Source of the DNA: Catenibacillus sp964565805
GTDB lineage: Bacteria > Bacillota > Clostridia > Lachnospirales > Lachnospiraceae
Length of the DNA stretch: 64,000 nucleotides
Direction of reading: 5' to 3'
Assembly: GCA_964565805.1 (NCBI GenBank)
Contig: CAZMGH010000011.1
Span: forward strand, 7,945-71,944
Shown piece by piece: positions 43,097 to 51,808 of the stretch. Under the pieces are notes generated by a model. That model was not told the origin of the DNA and searched no databases. It worked only from the letters and a program-made list of their open reading frames with translations. Numbering within the stretch: position 1 is the first letter of the stretch; each line of letters opens with the position of its first letter. The position numbers and the translations under genes are program-made.

Positions 43097-44494
43097 TTAT
43101 GCCTGAGCTTCCATGTCTTTAGCTTTGGCGATCACGTCATCAATGGTTCCCACATTAAAAAACGCGTTTTCCGGATACTGGTCCATTTCACCGTCAATAA
43201 TCATCTTAAAGCCCCGGATAGTTTCCTTTAAAGGCACATACTTTCCGGGAACACCGGTGAAGTTTTCAGCCACATGAAAAGGCTGGGACAAAAACTTCTG
43301 GATCTTTCTTGCGCGGAATACTGTATTTTTATCTTCCTCAGAAAGTTCTTCCATGCCAAGGATCGCAATAATATCCTGAAGCTCTTTATATTTCTGCAAA
43401 ATCTCCTGTACCTTACGGGCAGTCTGGTAATGCTCCGCCCCTACAACATCCGCCTCCAGAATACGTGATGTGGATTCAAGAGGATCCACTGCCGGATAAA
43501 TCCCCTGCTCCACAATCTTTCTTGAGAGAACTGTGGTGGCATCCAAATGGGCAAAGGTGGTGGCCGGAGCCGGGTCTGTCAGGTCATCGGCAGGCACATA
43601 AACCGCCTGAACACTGGTAACGGAACCGGTCTTTGTAGAAGCGATGCGCTCCTGCAGCTCACCCATTTCATTAGCCAGGGTAGGCTGATAACCTACAGCG
43701 GAAGGCATGCGTCCAAGAAGAGCGGATACCTCAGAACCAGCCTGAACAAAACGGAAAATATTATCAATAAACAAAAGCACATCCTGATGTTCCCGGTCAC
43801 GAAAATACTCAGCCATCGTCAGGCCAGTCTCTGCCACTCGCATACGGGCTCCGGGGGGCTCATTCATCTGTCCGAAGACCAAGGCGGTCTTATTTAATAC
43901 GCCGGACTCTTTCATCTCTGTCCAAAGGTCATTCCCTTCACGGGAACGCTCACCAACACCGGTGAAAATAGAATATCCGCCGTGCTCTGTGGCAACGTTC
44001 TGGATCAGTTCCTGAATCAGCACAGTCTTACCTACACCGGCGCCGCCGAACAGACCCACTTTACCGCCCTTTGCGTAGGGAGCAAGAAGGTCGATGACCT
44101 TAATCCCGGTTTCAAGGATCTCAACCACAGGACTCTGATCTTCAAAAGACGGAGGATCTCTGTGAATGACCCAGTGCTCTTCATCCTTTAAAGAATCGCC
44201 GTTGTCAATCGTGTCTCCAAGAACGTTAAACAAACGGCCTAATGTTTTATCCCCTACGGGGACAGCGATACCGCCGCCGGGAGCAGTGACTTCCATGTCG
44301 CGGCGCAAGCCCTCGCTGGCAGAAAGCATAATGCAGCGCACAGTGTTATTTCCCATATGCTGGGCAACTTCCATAACGCACCGCTTACCGTTATTATCTA
44401 CCTCAAGGGCATCTTTTATATAAGGCAGGTCATCGTTTTCAAAAACAACGTCCACTACAGGCCCCATAACCTGCACGATCTTCCCTTTTCTCAT
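43097..44494 (-). CDS. atpD: ATP synthase F1 subunit beta
   Basis: 465 residues, catalytic subunit. Walker A GGAGVGKTVL, GERSREGNDLW with the catalytic Glu, LLFIDNIFRF Walker B, ALLGRMPSAVGYQPTLA. ATG 44494 is chosen because AAGGAAG is 8 bases upstream; an in-frame GTG three codons earlier overlaps that site. Six bases separate it from the atpG stop. Confidence 0.97.
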   Translation of the reverse strand: MRKGKIVQVMGPVVDVVFENDDLPYIKDALEVDNNGKRCVMEVAQHMGNNTVRCIMLSASEGLRRDMEVTAPGGGIAVPVGDKTLGRLFNVLGDTIDNGDSLKDEEHWVIHRDPPSFEDQSPVVEILETGIKVIDLLAPYAKGGKVGLFGGAGVGKTVLIQELIQNVATEHGGYSIFTGVGERSREGNDLWTEMKESGVLNKTALVFGQMNEPPGARMRVAETGLTMAEYFRDREHQDVLLFIDNIFRFVQAGSEVSALLGRMPSAVGYQPTLANEMGELQERIASTKTGSVTSVQAVYVPADDLTDPAPATTFAHLDATTVLSRKIVEQGIYPAVDPLESTSRILEADVVGAEHYQTARKVQEILQKYKELQDIIAILGMEELSEEDKNTVFRARKIQKFLSQPFHVAENFTGVPGKYVPLKETIRGFKMIIDGEMDQYPENAFFNVGTIDDVIAKAKDMEAQA

Positions 44495-44499
44495 CTTTG

Positions 44500-45393
44500 T
44501 CACTTCCTTTTCTGAGCCTTTGCTCCGCCGATAACCTCTGTGATCTCCTGGGTGATCGCAGCCTGTCTGGCCCGGTTATACTGGATCTCCAGCGCTTTTA
44601 ACATATCCGCAGCATTGTTGGTGGAAGATTCCATAGCCATCATCCGGGCATTATTCTCACTGGTATAGGACTCGATCAAAGTACCAAAAAGCAGACCTGT
44701 AAGATAGTTGGGGATGATATAGTTAAGCACTTCCTCCGGAGACGGATTCATGGAAATCTCTTCATGATACAGATCCACCGGGAGCTTAGCCGCATCGAAA
44801 AATGCCTTTTTTAAAGGCAGCAGCTGCTGTTCTTTTGTATCTACCGTCACCGCGTTTTCCAGCTCAGAATAAATAATATGGACCTCATCCAGCTGACCTT
44901 TATTAAAATCATCCAGGATACGCTCTGTGATCACACGAGCCTGATGGAGCGTAGGCTTTTGGACGGTAAATAAAAAGTCCGGATCATTGTCCATATCTAC
45001 GTTCTTTTTGGCAAAATACATTCGGCCCACCATGCCAAGGACAAAAAGCTTAAACTGTCCCGGTCCCTCCATCATTTCTTCAGTTTTTTTCAGTACATTG
45101 TGATTGTAAGCGCCGGCAAGCCCTTTATCACCGGTAATGACGATAAGGCCGATCTTCCGGTCCTTAGCCGGAATATCCGGGCGAAGATCAAAATATTTGT
45201 GTTCCACATCCGGAACATGGCGTAAAATACGGCTGATTTCTCCCTGAACCCGGTAAAAATACGGAGCTGCTTCTGTCAGTTTCTTTTTTGCTAGCTTCAT
45301 TTTTGAGGATGAAATCATGTACATGGCGCTGGTGATCTTCATGGTATCCTGGATACTGCGGATACGATCCTGTATTTCCTTTGTACTTGCCAT
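44500..45393 (-). CDS. atpG: ATP synthase F1 subunit gamma
   Basis: 297 residues, central rotor stalk. STKEIQDRIRSIQDTMKITSAMYMISSSKM at the N-terminus, VITGDKGLAGAYNHNVLK, and the C-terminal RARQAAITQEITEVIGGAKA. Four bases after atpA. Confidence 0.95.
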   Translation of the reverse strand: MASTKEIQDRIRSIQDTMKITSAMYMISSSKMKLAKKKLTEAAPYFYRVQGEISRILRHVPDVEHKYFDLRPDIPAKDRKIGLIVITGDKGLAGAYNHNVLKKTEEMMEGPGQFKLFVLGMVGRMYFAKKNVDMDNDPDFLFTVQKPTLHQARVITERILDDFNKGQLDEVHIIYSELENAVTVDTKEQQLLPLKKAFFDAAKLPVDLYHEEISMNPSPEEVLNYIIPNYLTGLLFGTLIESYTSENNARMMAMESSTNNAADMLKALEIQYNRARQAAITQEITEVIGGAKAQKRK

Positions 45394-45397
45394 AATA

Positions 45398-46906
45398 TCA
45401 CCTGTTCTCGTCTTTAAATTCTTTGGCTGCGGCTACGATCTGCTCTTCAAGGGCATCACTTAACACCTTTGTCTCTTCAATTTCTTTACGGATCTGGGGA
45501 TATGCGTTATCTATATAAGCCAGAAGATCCATCTGGAATTCCTTTACATGAATCAGCTCAACATCTACAAAGATCTTATGAGTCGCTGCGCAAAGGGTGA
45601 TCACCTGTTCATGAAGGGACAAGGGATGGCACAGCGGCTGCTTTAACATCTCCATAAGGCTGCTGCCGTAGGCCAGCTGAGCCTTTGTGGATGCATCAAG
45701 ATCCGAACTGAACTGAGTAAACACTTCCATTTCCCGATACTGGGCCAGGTCAATACGGATACTTCCAGATGCCTTTTTCATCGCCTTTGTCTGGGCAGCG
45801 CCGCCCACACGAGATACAGAAAGACCTACATTCACCGCAGGCCGCATACCTTCATTAAAAAGGTCGCTTTCCAGGAAGATCTGGCCATCCGTAATAGAAA
45901 TAACATTGGTAGGAATATAGGCAGAAACATCTCCGGCCTGAGTCTCAATAATCGGCAGGGCTGTGATGGAGCCGCCGCCTTTTTCATCGCTTAAGCGGCT
46001 GGACCGTTCCAGCAGTCTTGAATGGAGATAAAATACATCGCCAGGATACGCCTCACGTCCCGGAGAGCGCTCAAGCAAAAGAGACAGGGCACGGTAAGCC
46101 ACTGCGTGTTTGGAAAGGTCATCATAAACAATGAGCACATCCTTGCCCTGATACATAAAGTATTCCGCGAGAGATGTTCCTGAATATGGAGCGATATACT
46201 GAAGGGGCGCACAGTCGCTGGCTGTAGCGCACACAATGGTAGTATAACTCATGGCCTGATATTTTTCCAGCGTATTTACAAGCTTGGCAATGGTCGACGC
46301 CTTCTGACCGATAGCTACGTAAATACAGATCACATCCTTGCCCTTCTGGTTAATAATCGTATCTGTGGCAATCGATGTTTTTCCCGTCTGACGGTCGCCG
46401 ATAATAAGCTCCCTCTGGCCCCGGCCAATAGGGAACATGGAATCAATGGACAAAATACCGGTTTCCATAGGAACACCTACAGACTTACGGTCAATGATCC
46501 CGGGAGCTTCCTGCTCAATAGGGCGGTAATCATCTGCCGGAATTTCTCCCTTTCCGTCAATAGGCGCGCCAAGGGCATCAATAATACGGCCCACATAAGC
46601 GTCGCCGACAGGGATGCCTGCTTTCTTCTTTGTCCGGGTCACCTTTGTTCCTTCCCGGATTCCGGTATCTTTACCAAATAAAATACAGCCGATGCTGTCT
46701 TGACGAATATCCTGGACCATGCCTTTAAGACCGTTTTCAAAAATAATGATCTCGCCGTACATAGCATGATCAATGCCGTAAATATTGGCAATACCGTCAC
46801 CTACAGAAATAACCCGGCCAGTTTCCTGTTCTTTGCAGATCTCGTCATAATTTTCTATTTCTTCTTTTAAGATTGATATTATTTCATCAGAATAAATGGT
46901 ACTCAC
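45398..46906 (-). CDS. atpA: ATP synthase F1 subunit alpha
   Basis: 502 residues. GDRQTGKTSIATDTIINQ (Walker A), VYDDLSKHAVAYR, ERSPGREAYPGDVFYLHSRLLERSSR, and VGLSVSRVGGAAQ. Non-catalytic nucleotide subunit of the hexamer. The start is GTG, seven bases after GGAGG. Confidence 0.97.
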   Translation of the reverse strand: MSTIYSDEIISILKEEIENYDEICKEQETGRVISVGDGIANIYGIDHAMYGEIIIFENGLKGMVQDIRQDSIGCILFGKDTGIREGTKVTRTKKKAGIPVGDAYVGRIIDALGAPIDGKGEIPADDYRPIEQEAPGIIDRKSVGVPMETGILSIDSMFPIGRGQRELIIGDRQTGKTSIATDTIINQKGKDVICIYVAIGQKASTIAKLVNTLEKYQAMSYTTIVCATASDCAPLQYIAPYSGTSLAEYFMYQGKDVLIVYDDLSKHAVAYRALSLLLERSPGREAYPGDVFYLHSRLLERSSRLSDEKGGGSITALPIIETQAGDVSAYIPTNVISITDGQIFLESDLFNEGMRPAVNVGLSVSRVGGAAQTKAMKKASGSIRIDLAQYREMEVFTQFSSDLDASTKAQLAYGSSLMEMLKQPLCHPLSLHEQVITLCAATHKIFVDVELIHVKEFQMDLLAYIDNAYPQIRKEIEETKVLSDALEEQIVAAAKEFKDENR

Positions 46907-46910
46907 CTTT

Positions 46911-47429
46911 TCACCTCCGGATCAATTTCTGTTCCAGCTGATCAAAACGGCCTCGGATACTATAATCAATTTCACAGCCTCCGGCCTCAATAATAAATCC
47001 GCCTATAAGCGACGGATCCTTCACAATATCAATGCGGGCATCCTCCACTGCAAAACGTCCGCATATATATTTGCGGATTCCCTCAAGCTGCTCCTCCTTC
47101 GGAGGAGTCACGCAGCGGAGCACCGCATTGAGGACATTTTTCATTTCATTGGCATAATCTTCATAATACTGAAAGATCATGGCAAGAAGACGGCTTCTCT
47201 CATGCCGACATACCGCCTTCATAAAAGGGCGTATGCTTTCAGGGAAAATCCTGTCTACACAGCTCAGCTTCTGAGCCAGAGTAACGACGGGACATTCCAG
47301 AACCCGGACCAACTCGGGAGATTTCTCTATGATCTCCCGGCTTTTAATAATATCCTCCCGGGACAGATGAAGATCATATAAGGCAACTGCGTAAGAGCGC
47401 GCCGCCTGACGGTTAACTCTTTGCGCCAT
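46911..47429 (-). CDS. atpH: ATP synthase F1 subunit delta
   Basis: 172 residues from the ATG at 47429 (another ATG lies two codons earlier). QRVNRQAARSYAVALYDLHLS at the N-terminus and the C-terminal VKDPSLIGGFIIEAGGCEIDYSIRGRFDQLEQKL signature. Links F1 to the peripheral stalk. It overlaps the atpF end by 17 bases, typical of this operon. Confidence 0.92.
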   Translation of the reverse strand: MAQRVNRQAARSYAVALYDLHLSREDIIKSREIIEKSPELVRVLECPVVTLAQKLSCVDRIFPESIRPFMKAVCRHERSRLLAMIFQYYEDYANEMKNVLNAVLRCVTPPKEEQLEGIRKYICGRFAVEDARIDIVKDPSLIGGFIIEAGGCEIDYSIRGRFDQLEQKLIRR

Positions 47430-47910
47430 GGCCATCACCTGCTTCTTCCAGGAATTTATCATACAGCGCCAGGTCGTCCTTGCTGTAATCCTTCTGTCCC
47501 GTTACCTTACGGGCAGCCTTCATGGCCAGGCCCGCAACCTGAGACTTAAGGTCATGCATCGCTTTTTCCCTTTCAAGCTCAATACTTTTTCCGGCATTTT
47601 CAAGAAGTGCTGCCGCATCCTTCTGGGCGTCTGCCATCACACGGTCGTATTCATTTTTGGCGGTTGCTTTCGCGTCTGCCACGATCTTCGTGGATTCCTC
47701 CCGAGCGCCTACCAGAGCGGCTTCATACTGTTCTTTTAATTTCAACGCTTCATCCTGATCCTGTCTTGCCTGGTTTAAACCGTCTTCAATAAGCTTTTTC
47801 CGTTTTTCCATGATGTTGGTAACCGGTTTGATCAAAAACACTTTCATCAGGATATAAAAGATCACCAGGTTGATCAAGGTAAAGAGAAGGTTCCAATCCA
47901 GTTTAAGCAC
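47413..47910 (-). CDS. atpF: ATP synthase Fo subunit b
   Basis: 165 residues. N-terminal membrane helix (LDWNLLFTLINLVIFYILMKVFLIKPV) followed by a long alanine-rich charged helix that forms the peripheral stalk. The start is GTG with GGAAGG upstream. Confidence 0.94.
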   Translation of the reverse strand: MLKLDWNLLFTLINLVIFYILMKVFLIKPVTNIMEKRKKLIEDGLNQARQDQDEALKLKEQYEAALVGAREESTKIVADAKATAKNEYDRVMADAQKDAAALLENAGKSIELEREKAMHDLKSQVAGLAMKAARKVTGQKDYSKDDLALYDKFLEEAGDGHGAKS

Positions 47911-47934
47911 CTTTTTACACCTTCCTTTTCAGGA

Positions 47935-48159
47935 TTAACCCAGGAATAAGATAATGAATAAAGCAACGATAAAACCGTAAATAGCCGTTGCCTCAGCAAG
48001 AGCACATCCAAGGATCAGAGATTTACTGATCTTGCTTTCTGCTTCCGGCTGTCTTGCAATAGCCTCTACTGCTTTTCCTGTGGCAAGGCCGATACCAATA
48101 CCTGCGCCAACGCCTGTTAATACTGCAACTGCTGCTCCGATTGCTACTAATGTCATCAT
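47935..48159 (-). CDS. atpE: ATP synthase Fo subunit c
   Basis: 74-residue hairpin of two membrane helices. Loop ARQPE and the ion-binding glutamate in LAEATAIYGF. Na+-type c subunits carry Gln in helix 1 and Ser/Thr after the Glu; here helix 1 reads GAGIGIG and the Glu is followed by Ala, so proton coupling is predicted. A 117-base gap with a small hairpin separates it from atpB. Confidence 0.95.
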   Translation of the reverse strand: MMTLVAIGAAVAVLTGVGAGIGIGLATGKAVEAIARQPEAESKISKSLILGCALAEATAIYGFIVALFIILFLG

Positions 48160-48276
48160 TGATTCTTCCTTTCTTTTTCATACCCAGGGAATTTCATCTT
48201 AAGCCCGCCCTTTCGGGGATCTTCGGCCTGCCCTAAAGGTATCTCTCTTCTCTCACTCTTTTTTAACTTTTAAACT

Positions 48277-48996
48277 CTATTCCTCTTCCACAGCCTCTTT
48301 AATGAACAGTGACGTAAGGAATACAAATACATAAGCCTGGATCAGGCCATCGAATACGTCAAAGTACAGACTGAACGGTACCGGCAATCCTACAGGCAGA
48401 AGCTCTTTTAAAAGCTCCATAACAACAAATGAGCCCAGAATATTGCCAAATAGACGCATACACAGGGACAACGGACGAATGACGATTTCCAGGATGTTCA
48501 AAGGAGCGATCACGGGAACGGGCTGTCCAAAAGACTTAAGCCAGCCTTTCACACCTTTTTGGCGGATCCCGGAATACTCAATAAGAATAATACTGGCAAT
48601 GGCCAATGCCGCTGTCACATTCATATCCTTTGTTGGAGGAGTAAAACCAAGTATACCGATCAGGTTGGACGCGCCGATATAAAGAGCAACGGTGATCAGG
48701 TAAGGAACATAGCGTTTGCCGTTTTTCCCGACAGTACCCTCAAAAAAGTTCCGAAGGAAGGCAATCCCTGACTCTAAGATCAGCTGCTTTTTACTGACAT
48801 TTTCCACCCTGAGATTTCTCACAAGAATAATGGACAACAGAGTAAAAACTGCCATAATGATCCATGTTACAACCACGGATTCGTATACCGGTATCCCATC
48901 TCCAATAGGAATGGTAAACACTGTATGGACTTCAAGGGCATCCATCAAGTCATTTGCAAATTCTTCCGTATCGATTTCCTCCTTTCTTTTTGACAT
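48277..48996 (-). CDS. atpB: ATP synthase Fo subunit a
   Basis: 239 residues with five to six membrane helices. The conserved arginine is in RPLSLCMRLFGNILGS and the C-terminal helix reads LYFDVFDGLIQAYVFVFLTSLFI. First gene of atpBEFHAGDC; no atpI precedes it. Ribosome site weak. Divergent from the LysR gene. Confidence 0.94.
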   Translation of the reverse strand: MSKRKEEIDTEEFANDLMDALEVHTVFTIPIGDGIPVYESVVVTWIIMAVFTLLSIILVRNLRVENVSKKQLILESGIAFLRNFFEGTVGKNGKRYVPYLITVALYIGASNLIGILGFTPPTKDMNVTAALAIASIILIEYSGIRQKGVKGWLKSFGQPVPVIAPLNILEIVIRPLSLCMRLFGNILGSFVVMELLKELLPVGLPVPFSLYFDVFDGLIQAYVFVFLTSLFIKEAVEEE

Positions 48997-49048
48997 TCGC
49001 CATTTTACTACTTTTATTTTTATTTGAAAAATGATAAAATATTATGGC

Positions 49049-49071
49049 TGATATAGCATTTTGTTATATCA
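49049..49071. promoter_or_regulatory. dyad in the lysR-atpB gap, likely LysR-type operator
   Basis: TGATATA (49049-49055) and TATATCA (49065-49071) with a 9-base spacer fit the interrupted dyad bound by LysR-family regulators. Located between the divergent lysR-type gene and atpB, so autoregulation or atp control are both possible. Confidence 0.5.
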
Positions 49072-49129
49072 ATGTGCATTTTTTACAAAAAAATTTTCAA
49101 CATTATCCATTAAGAAGGAGTTTTGTCAA

Positions 49130-50032
49130 ATGTCGACAAATTTCGAGTACTATAAAATCTTTTATTACGTTGCCAAATATAAAAGCCTGACTCAGGCAGC
49201 CGATGCGCTTGTGTCCAGCCAGCCGGCCATTACCCGGAGCATAAAAAATCTGGAAAGTGAACTGGGGTGCCGCCTTTTCGTCCGTTCCAGCCACGGGGTT
49301 TCACTGACAAAAGAAGGCGAACTTCTTTATAAACATGTTATCCCGGCATGTGAACTTTTATTTAAAGGCGAGGAAGACTTAAACACAGTCCTTGGTTTAA
49401 AAGAAGGGCAGCTTTATATCGGGGCTACGGAAACTGCCCTTCACTGCTATCTTCTTGATAAACTTGAAAAGTTCCATCACCTTTATCCCGGCGTCCACAT
49501 TAAAATCAGCAATCAGACCACCCCCATCACCTTTCACGACTTTAAGTCCGGCAAGATCGATCTGGCCCTGGTGACTACCCCTTGCAATGTCTCGGAGCCT
49601 TATCATCTTACACCGGTAAAAACCTTTAATGACGTTTTAGTAGGGAACCGGGAATATGCCTCTATGGCTAAGCAAACCTGGCATCTGTCAGAACTTGCCA
49701 AATACCCTCTTGTATCCTTAAGCAGGGATACGATGAGCTATCAATTTATCCAGAAATTTTATGCCGCCAATCAGACGCCGTTAAAGCTGGATATTGAACT
49801 GGCTTCCGCCAATCTGATCATACCGGTCATAATCCACGGTCTGGGCATCGGCTTTATTCCTGAGGAAATGGCCCAGCCTGCCATGGACGATGGGGACCTT
49901 GTTCAGATCCATCTTTATGAAGAGATCCCACCCCGTCAGATCTGCTACATCCGGGATGCAAGCCGCAGTATGAACGCCGCAACACGAAAGCTCATCGAGC
50001 TGATGCCTCAAGAACCTGTGCTTCATCTGTAA
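49130..50032 (+). CDS. LysR-family transcriptional regulator
   Basis: 300 residues. N-terminal winged HTH (YKIFYYVAKYKSLTQAADALVSSQPAITRSIKNLESELGCRLFVRSSHGVSLTKEG, about 7-64), then a periplasmic-binding-protein-like effector domain. Effector unknown. The ATG at 49130 has AAGGAG 12 bases upstream. Its target could be its own gene, the divergent atp operon, or genes elsewhere. Confidence 0.9.
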   Translation: MSTNFEYYKIFYYVAKYKSLTQAADALVSSQPAITRSIKNLESELGCRLFVRSSHGVSLTKEGELLYKHVIPACELLFKGEEDLNTVLGLKEGQLYIGATETALHCYLLDKLEKFHHLYPGVHIKISNQTTPITFHDFKSGKIDLALVTTPCNVSEPYHLTPVKTFNDVLVGNREYASMAKQTWHLSELAKYPLVSLSRDTMSYQFIQKFYAANQTPLKLDIELASANLIIPVIIHGLGIGFIPEEMAQPAMDDGDLVQIHLYEEIPPRQICYIRDASRSMNAATRKLIELMPQEPVLHL

Positions 50033-50035
50033 AAA

Positions 50036-50075
50036 GACGAGAGGGCAAACGGATGGACCGCTTACCCTCTTTTCA
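50036..50075. terminator. terminator between the LysR gene and ABC operon
   Basis: AGAGGG...CCCTCT stem with inner CGG/CCG pairing, followed by TTTTCATTTT on the plus strand and AAAAGACG-complement on the other. Convergent genes share it. Confidence 0.75.
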
Positions 50076-50077
50076 TT

Positions 50078-51808
50078 TTAAATTTCCCAATCCATGCTAA
50101 GTCTTTGCAGCTTTACCATACGGGGATAAATTATTCCTGTTTTCATAAGATTTTCCGGAGTTCCCTGTTCTGCCACTGTACCCTCAGAAAGGACCACCAC
50201 CTTATCCGCGCCACTGACCGTACGCATCCGGTGAGCGATGACAAGGACGGTCTTGTCTTTAATAAGTCTTGATAGGGCGCTTTGGATCAACGTTTCATTT
50301 TCCACGTCAAGGCTTGCTGTTGCCTCATCCAGCAAAATAATCGGAGCATTTTTCAAAAACGCCCGGGCAATAGAAATGCGCTGCCGCTCACCGCCGGACA
50401 GTTCACAGCCATTTTCGCCGATCATGCTGTTATACCCCTCCGGAAGCTTAGCGGCAAACGCTTCGCAATTTGCCAGCCTTGCCGCGGCGATCACCTCTTC
50501 ATCGCTGGCATCCTTTCTGCCAATCCTTATATTTTCCATAATAGTATTATTAAACAAGGTCACATCCTGAAATACAATCGAATATAAAGATAACAGGGTT
50601 TCCGGCTCAATCTTGGATATGTCCATGCCCCCTACAGTGATCTCCCCTTTATTTATATCCCAGAACCTGGCGGCAAGACGGGAAACTGTGGTCTTTCCTC
50701 CCCCGGAGGGGCCTACCAGAGCAGTTACTTCCCCCTGCTTTGCCGTAAAGGATACATCCTTTAACACAGTTTCTCCTGTATTGTAAGCAAAGCCTACATG
50801 GTCAAACACAATATCGCAGCCTTTGTTTGTTAAGGTACTGCTCCCCGTCTGAATGGGATGGTCAAGGATCTCATTCATACGGTTTATATTTGTTTTTGTG
50901 GAAATCACCGCCGCCAGATTTTGCAGCGCCCCTTCAAGAGGCGAATACAGTCTTGAAACCACAAGTAAAAACATAAAAAACAGAGCAATATTAATCTCTC
51001 CCCCAATGAGCAGGACTGAGCCCACAAGAGCTACTGTGGCAATACCAAACTTTAATATAAGCGATGAGGATACAACAAACAGGGCGGTCCCAAGCTCGGA
51101 TATAATATGCCGCTTTTCCACATCGTCGATCTTTTTATCCAAACCTTTTAAGTACCGTTTTTCCGCGTTATTCGTCTTTAAGTCCTGGAGATTCTCAATA
51201 CACTCTTGAACGCCGCTTTCAAGGGCCACATTGGCCTCTACCGACTTACGGTTAAAATATTCCTGTGTACGGGCAGAAAAAAATGTAATGATAAATGCAA
51301 TAGGCAGCACCCACACTGCCGCCAGGGCCATGCGCCAGTCATAGAAAAACAGTCCGATGGAAATTAATGTTGTTGAGATCAGTGACCCGGCCAAAGCGGG
51401 CACATAGTGGGAAAAAGCAGTTTCCAGGGTAGCGCAGTCGCTCATAATGGAATTGGTCAGATCCGCCAGATCTTTTTTACCGAAAAAGGATAAGGGGATC
51501 TTTCGCAGCTGCTCTGCCAGGGAAATACGCCGGACGCCGCTTTCCACATAGGTGGCCAGATAGGTGGCATTATATTGAAACCATGTAACAATAAATATCA
51601 GAGCAAGGCACAGGAGTGCGCCAATAATATAGAAAGCAATGCGGCTGCCCCGAACACCCCCGTTCATCATATCAATAACGAAAAAGTAGAGAAGCCCTAC
51701 AGGGAACATAAAAGATATGTCCTGGGCAACGCAGGCAATACACCCTTTGATAAGATCGACGGCCCCTTGTCTTGACAGAGCAAAACGTCTTTGCAGCAAC
51801 TTAATCAT
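50078..51808 (-). CDS. ABC transporter half, fused membrane and ATPase domains (second subunit)
   Basis: 576 residues: six-helix type IV membrane domain (about 1-310) and ATPase domain (about 335-565) with GPSGGGKTT Walker A, LSGGERQRISIARAFLKNAPIILLDEATASLD. Overlaps the upstream half by 4 bases (ATGA), so the two form a heterodimer. Similarity in layout to YbtPQ/IrtAB siderophore importers, and the iron-type operator upstream, suggest metal or siderophore transport. The drug-exporter fold is the alternative. Confidence 0.85.
   Translation of the reverse strand: MIKLLQRRFALSRQGAVDLIKGCIACVAQDISFMFPVGLLYFFVIDMMNGGVRGSRIAFYIIGALLCLALIFIVTWFQYNATYLATYVESGVRRISLAEQLRKIPLSFFGKKDLADLTNSIMSDCATLETAFSHYVPALAGSLISTTLISIGLFFYDWRMALAAVWVLPIAFIITFFSARTQEYFNRKSVEANVALESGVQECIENLQDLKTNNAEKRYLKGLDKKIDDVEKRHIISELGTALFVVSSSLILKFGIATVALVGSVLLIGGEINIALFFMFLLVVSRLYSPLEGALQNLAAVISTKTNINRMNEILDHPIQTGSSTLTNKGCDIVFDHVGFAYNTGETVLKDVSFTAKQGEVTALVGPSGGGKTTVSRLAARFWDINKGEITVGGMDISKIEPETLLSLYSIVFQDVTLFNNTIMENIRIGRKDASDEEVIAAARLANCEAFAAKLPEGYNSMIGENGCELSGGERQRISIARAFLKNAPIILLDEATASLDVENETLIQSALSRLIKDKTVLVIAHRMRTVSGADKVVVLSEGTVAEQGTPENLMKTGIIYPRMVKLQRLSMDWEI

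Noticed and set aside
48181..48276. Small gene between atpB and atpE
   Set aside because: Only a small GC hairpin and ribosome site are visible; no open frame with a credible start.
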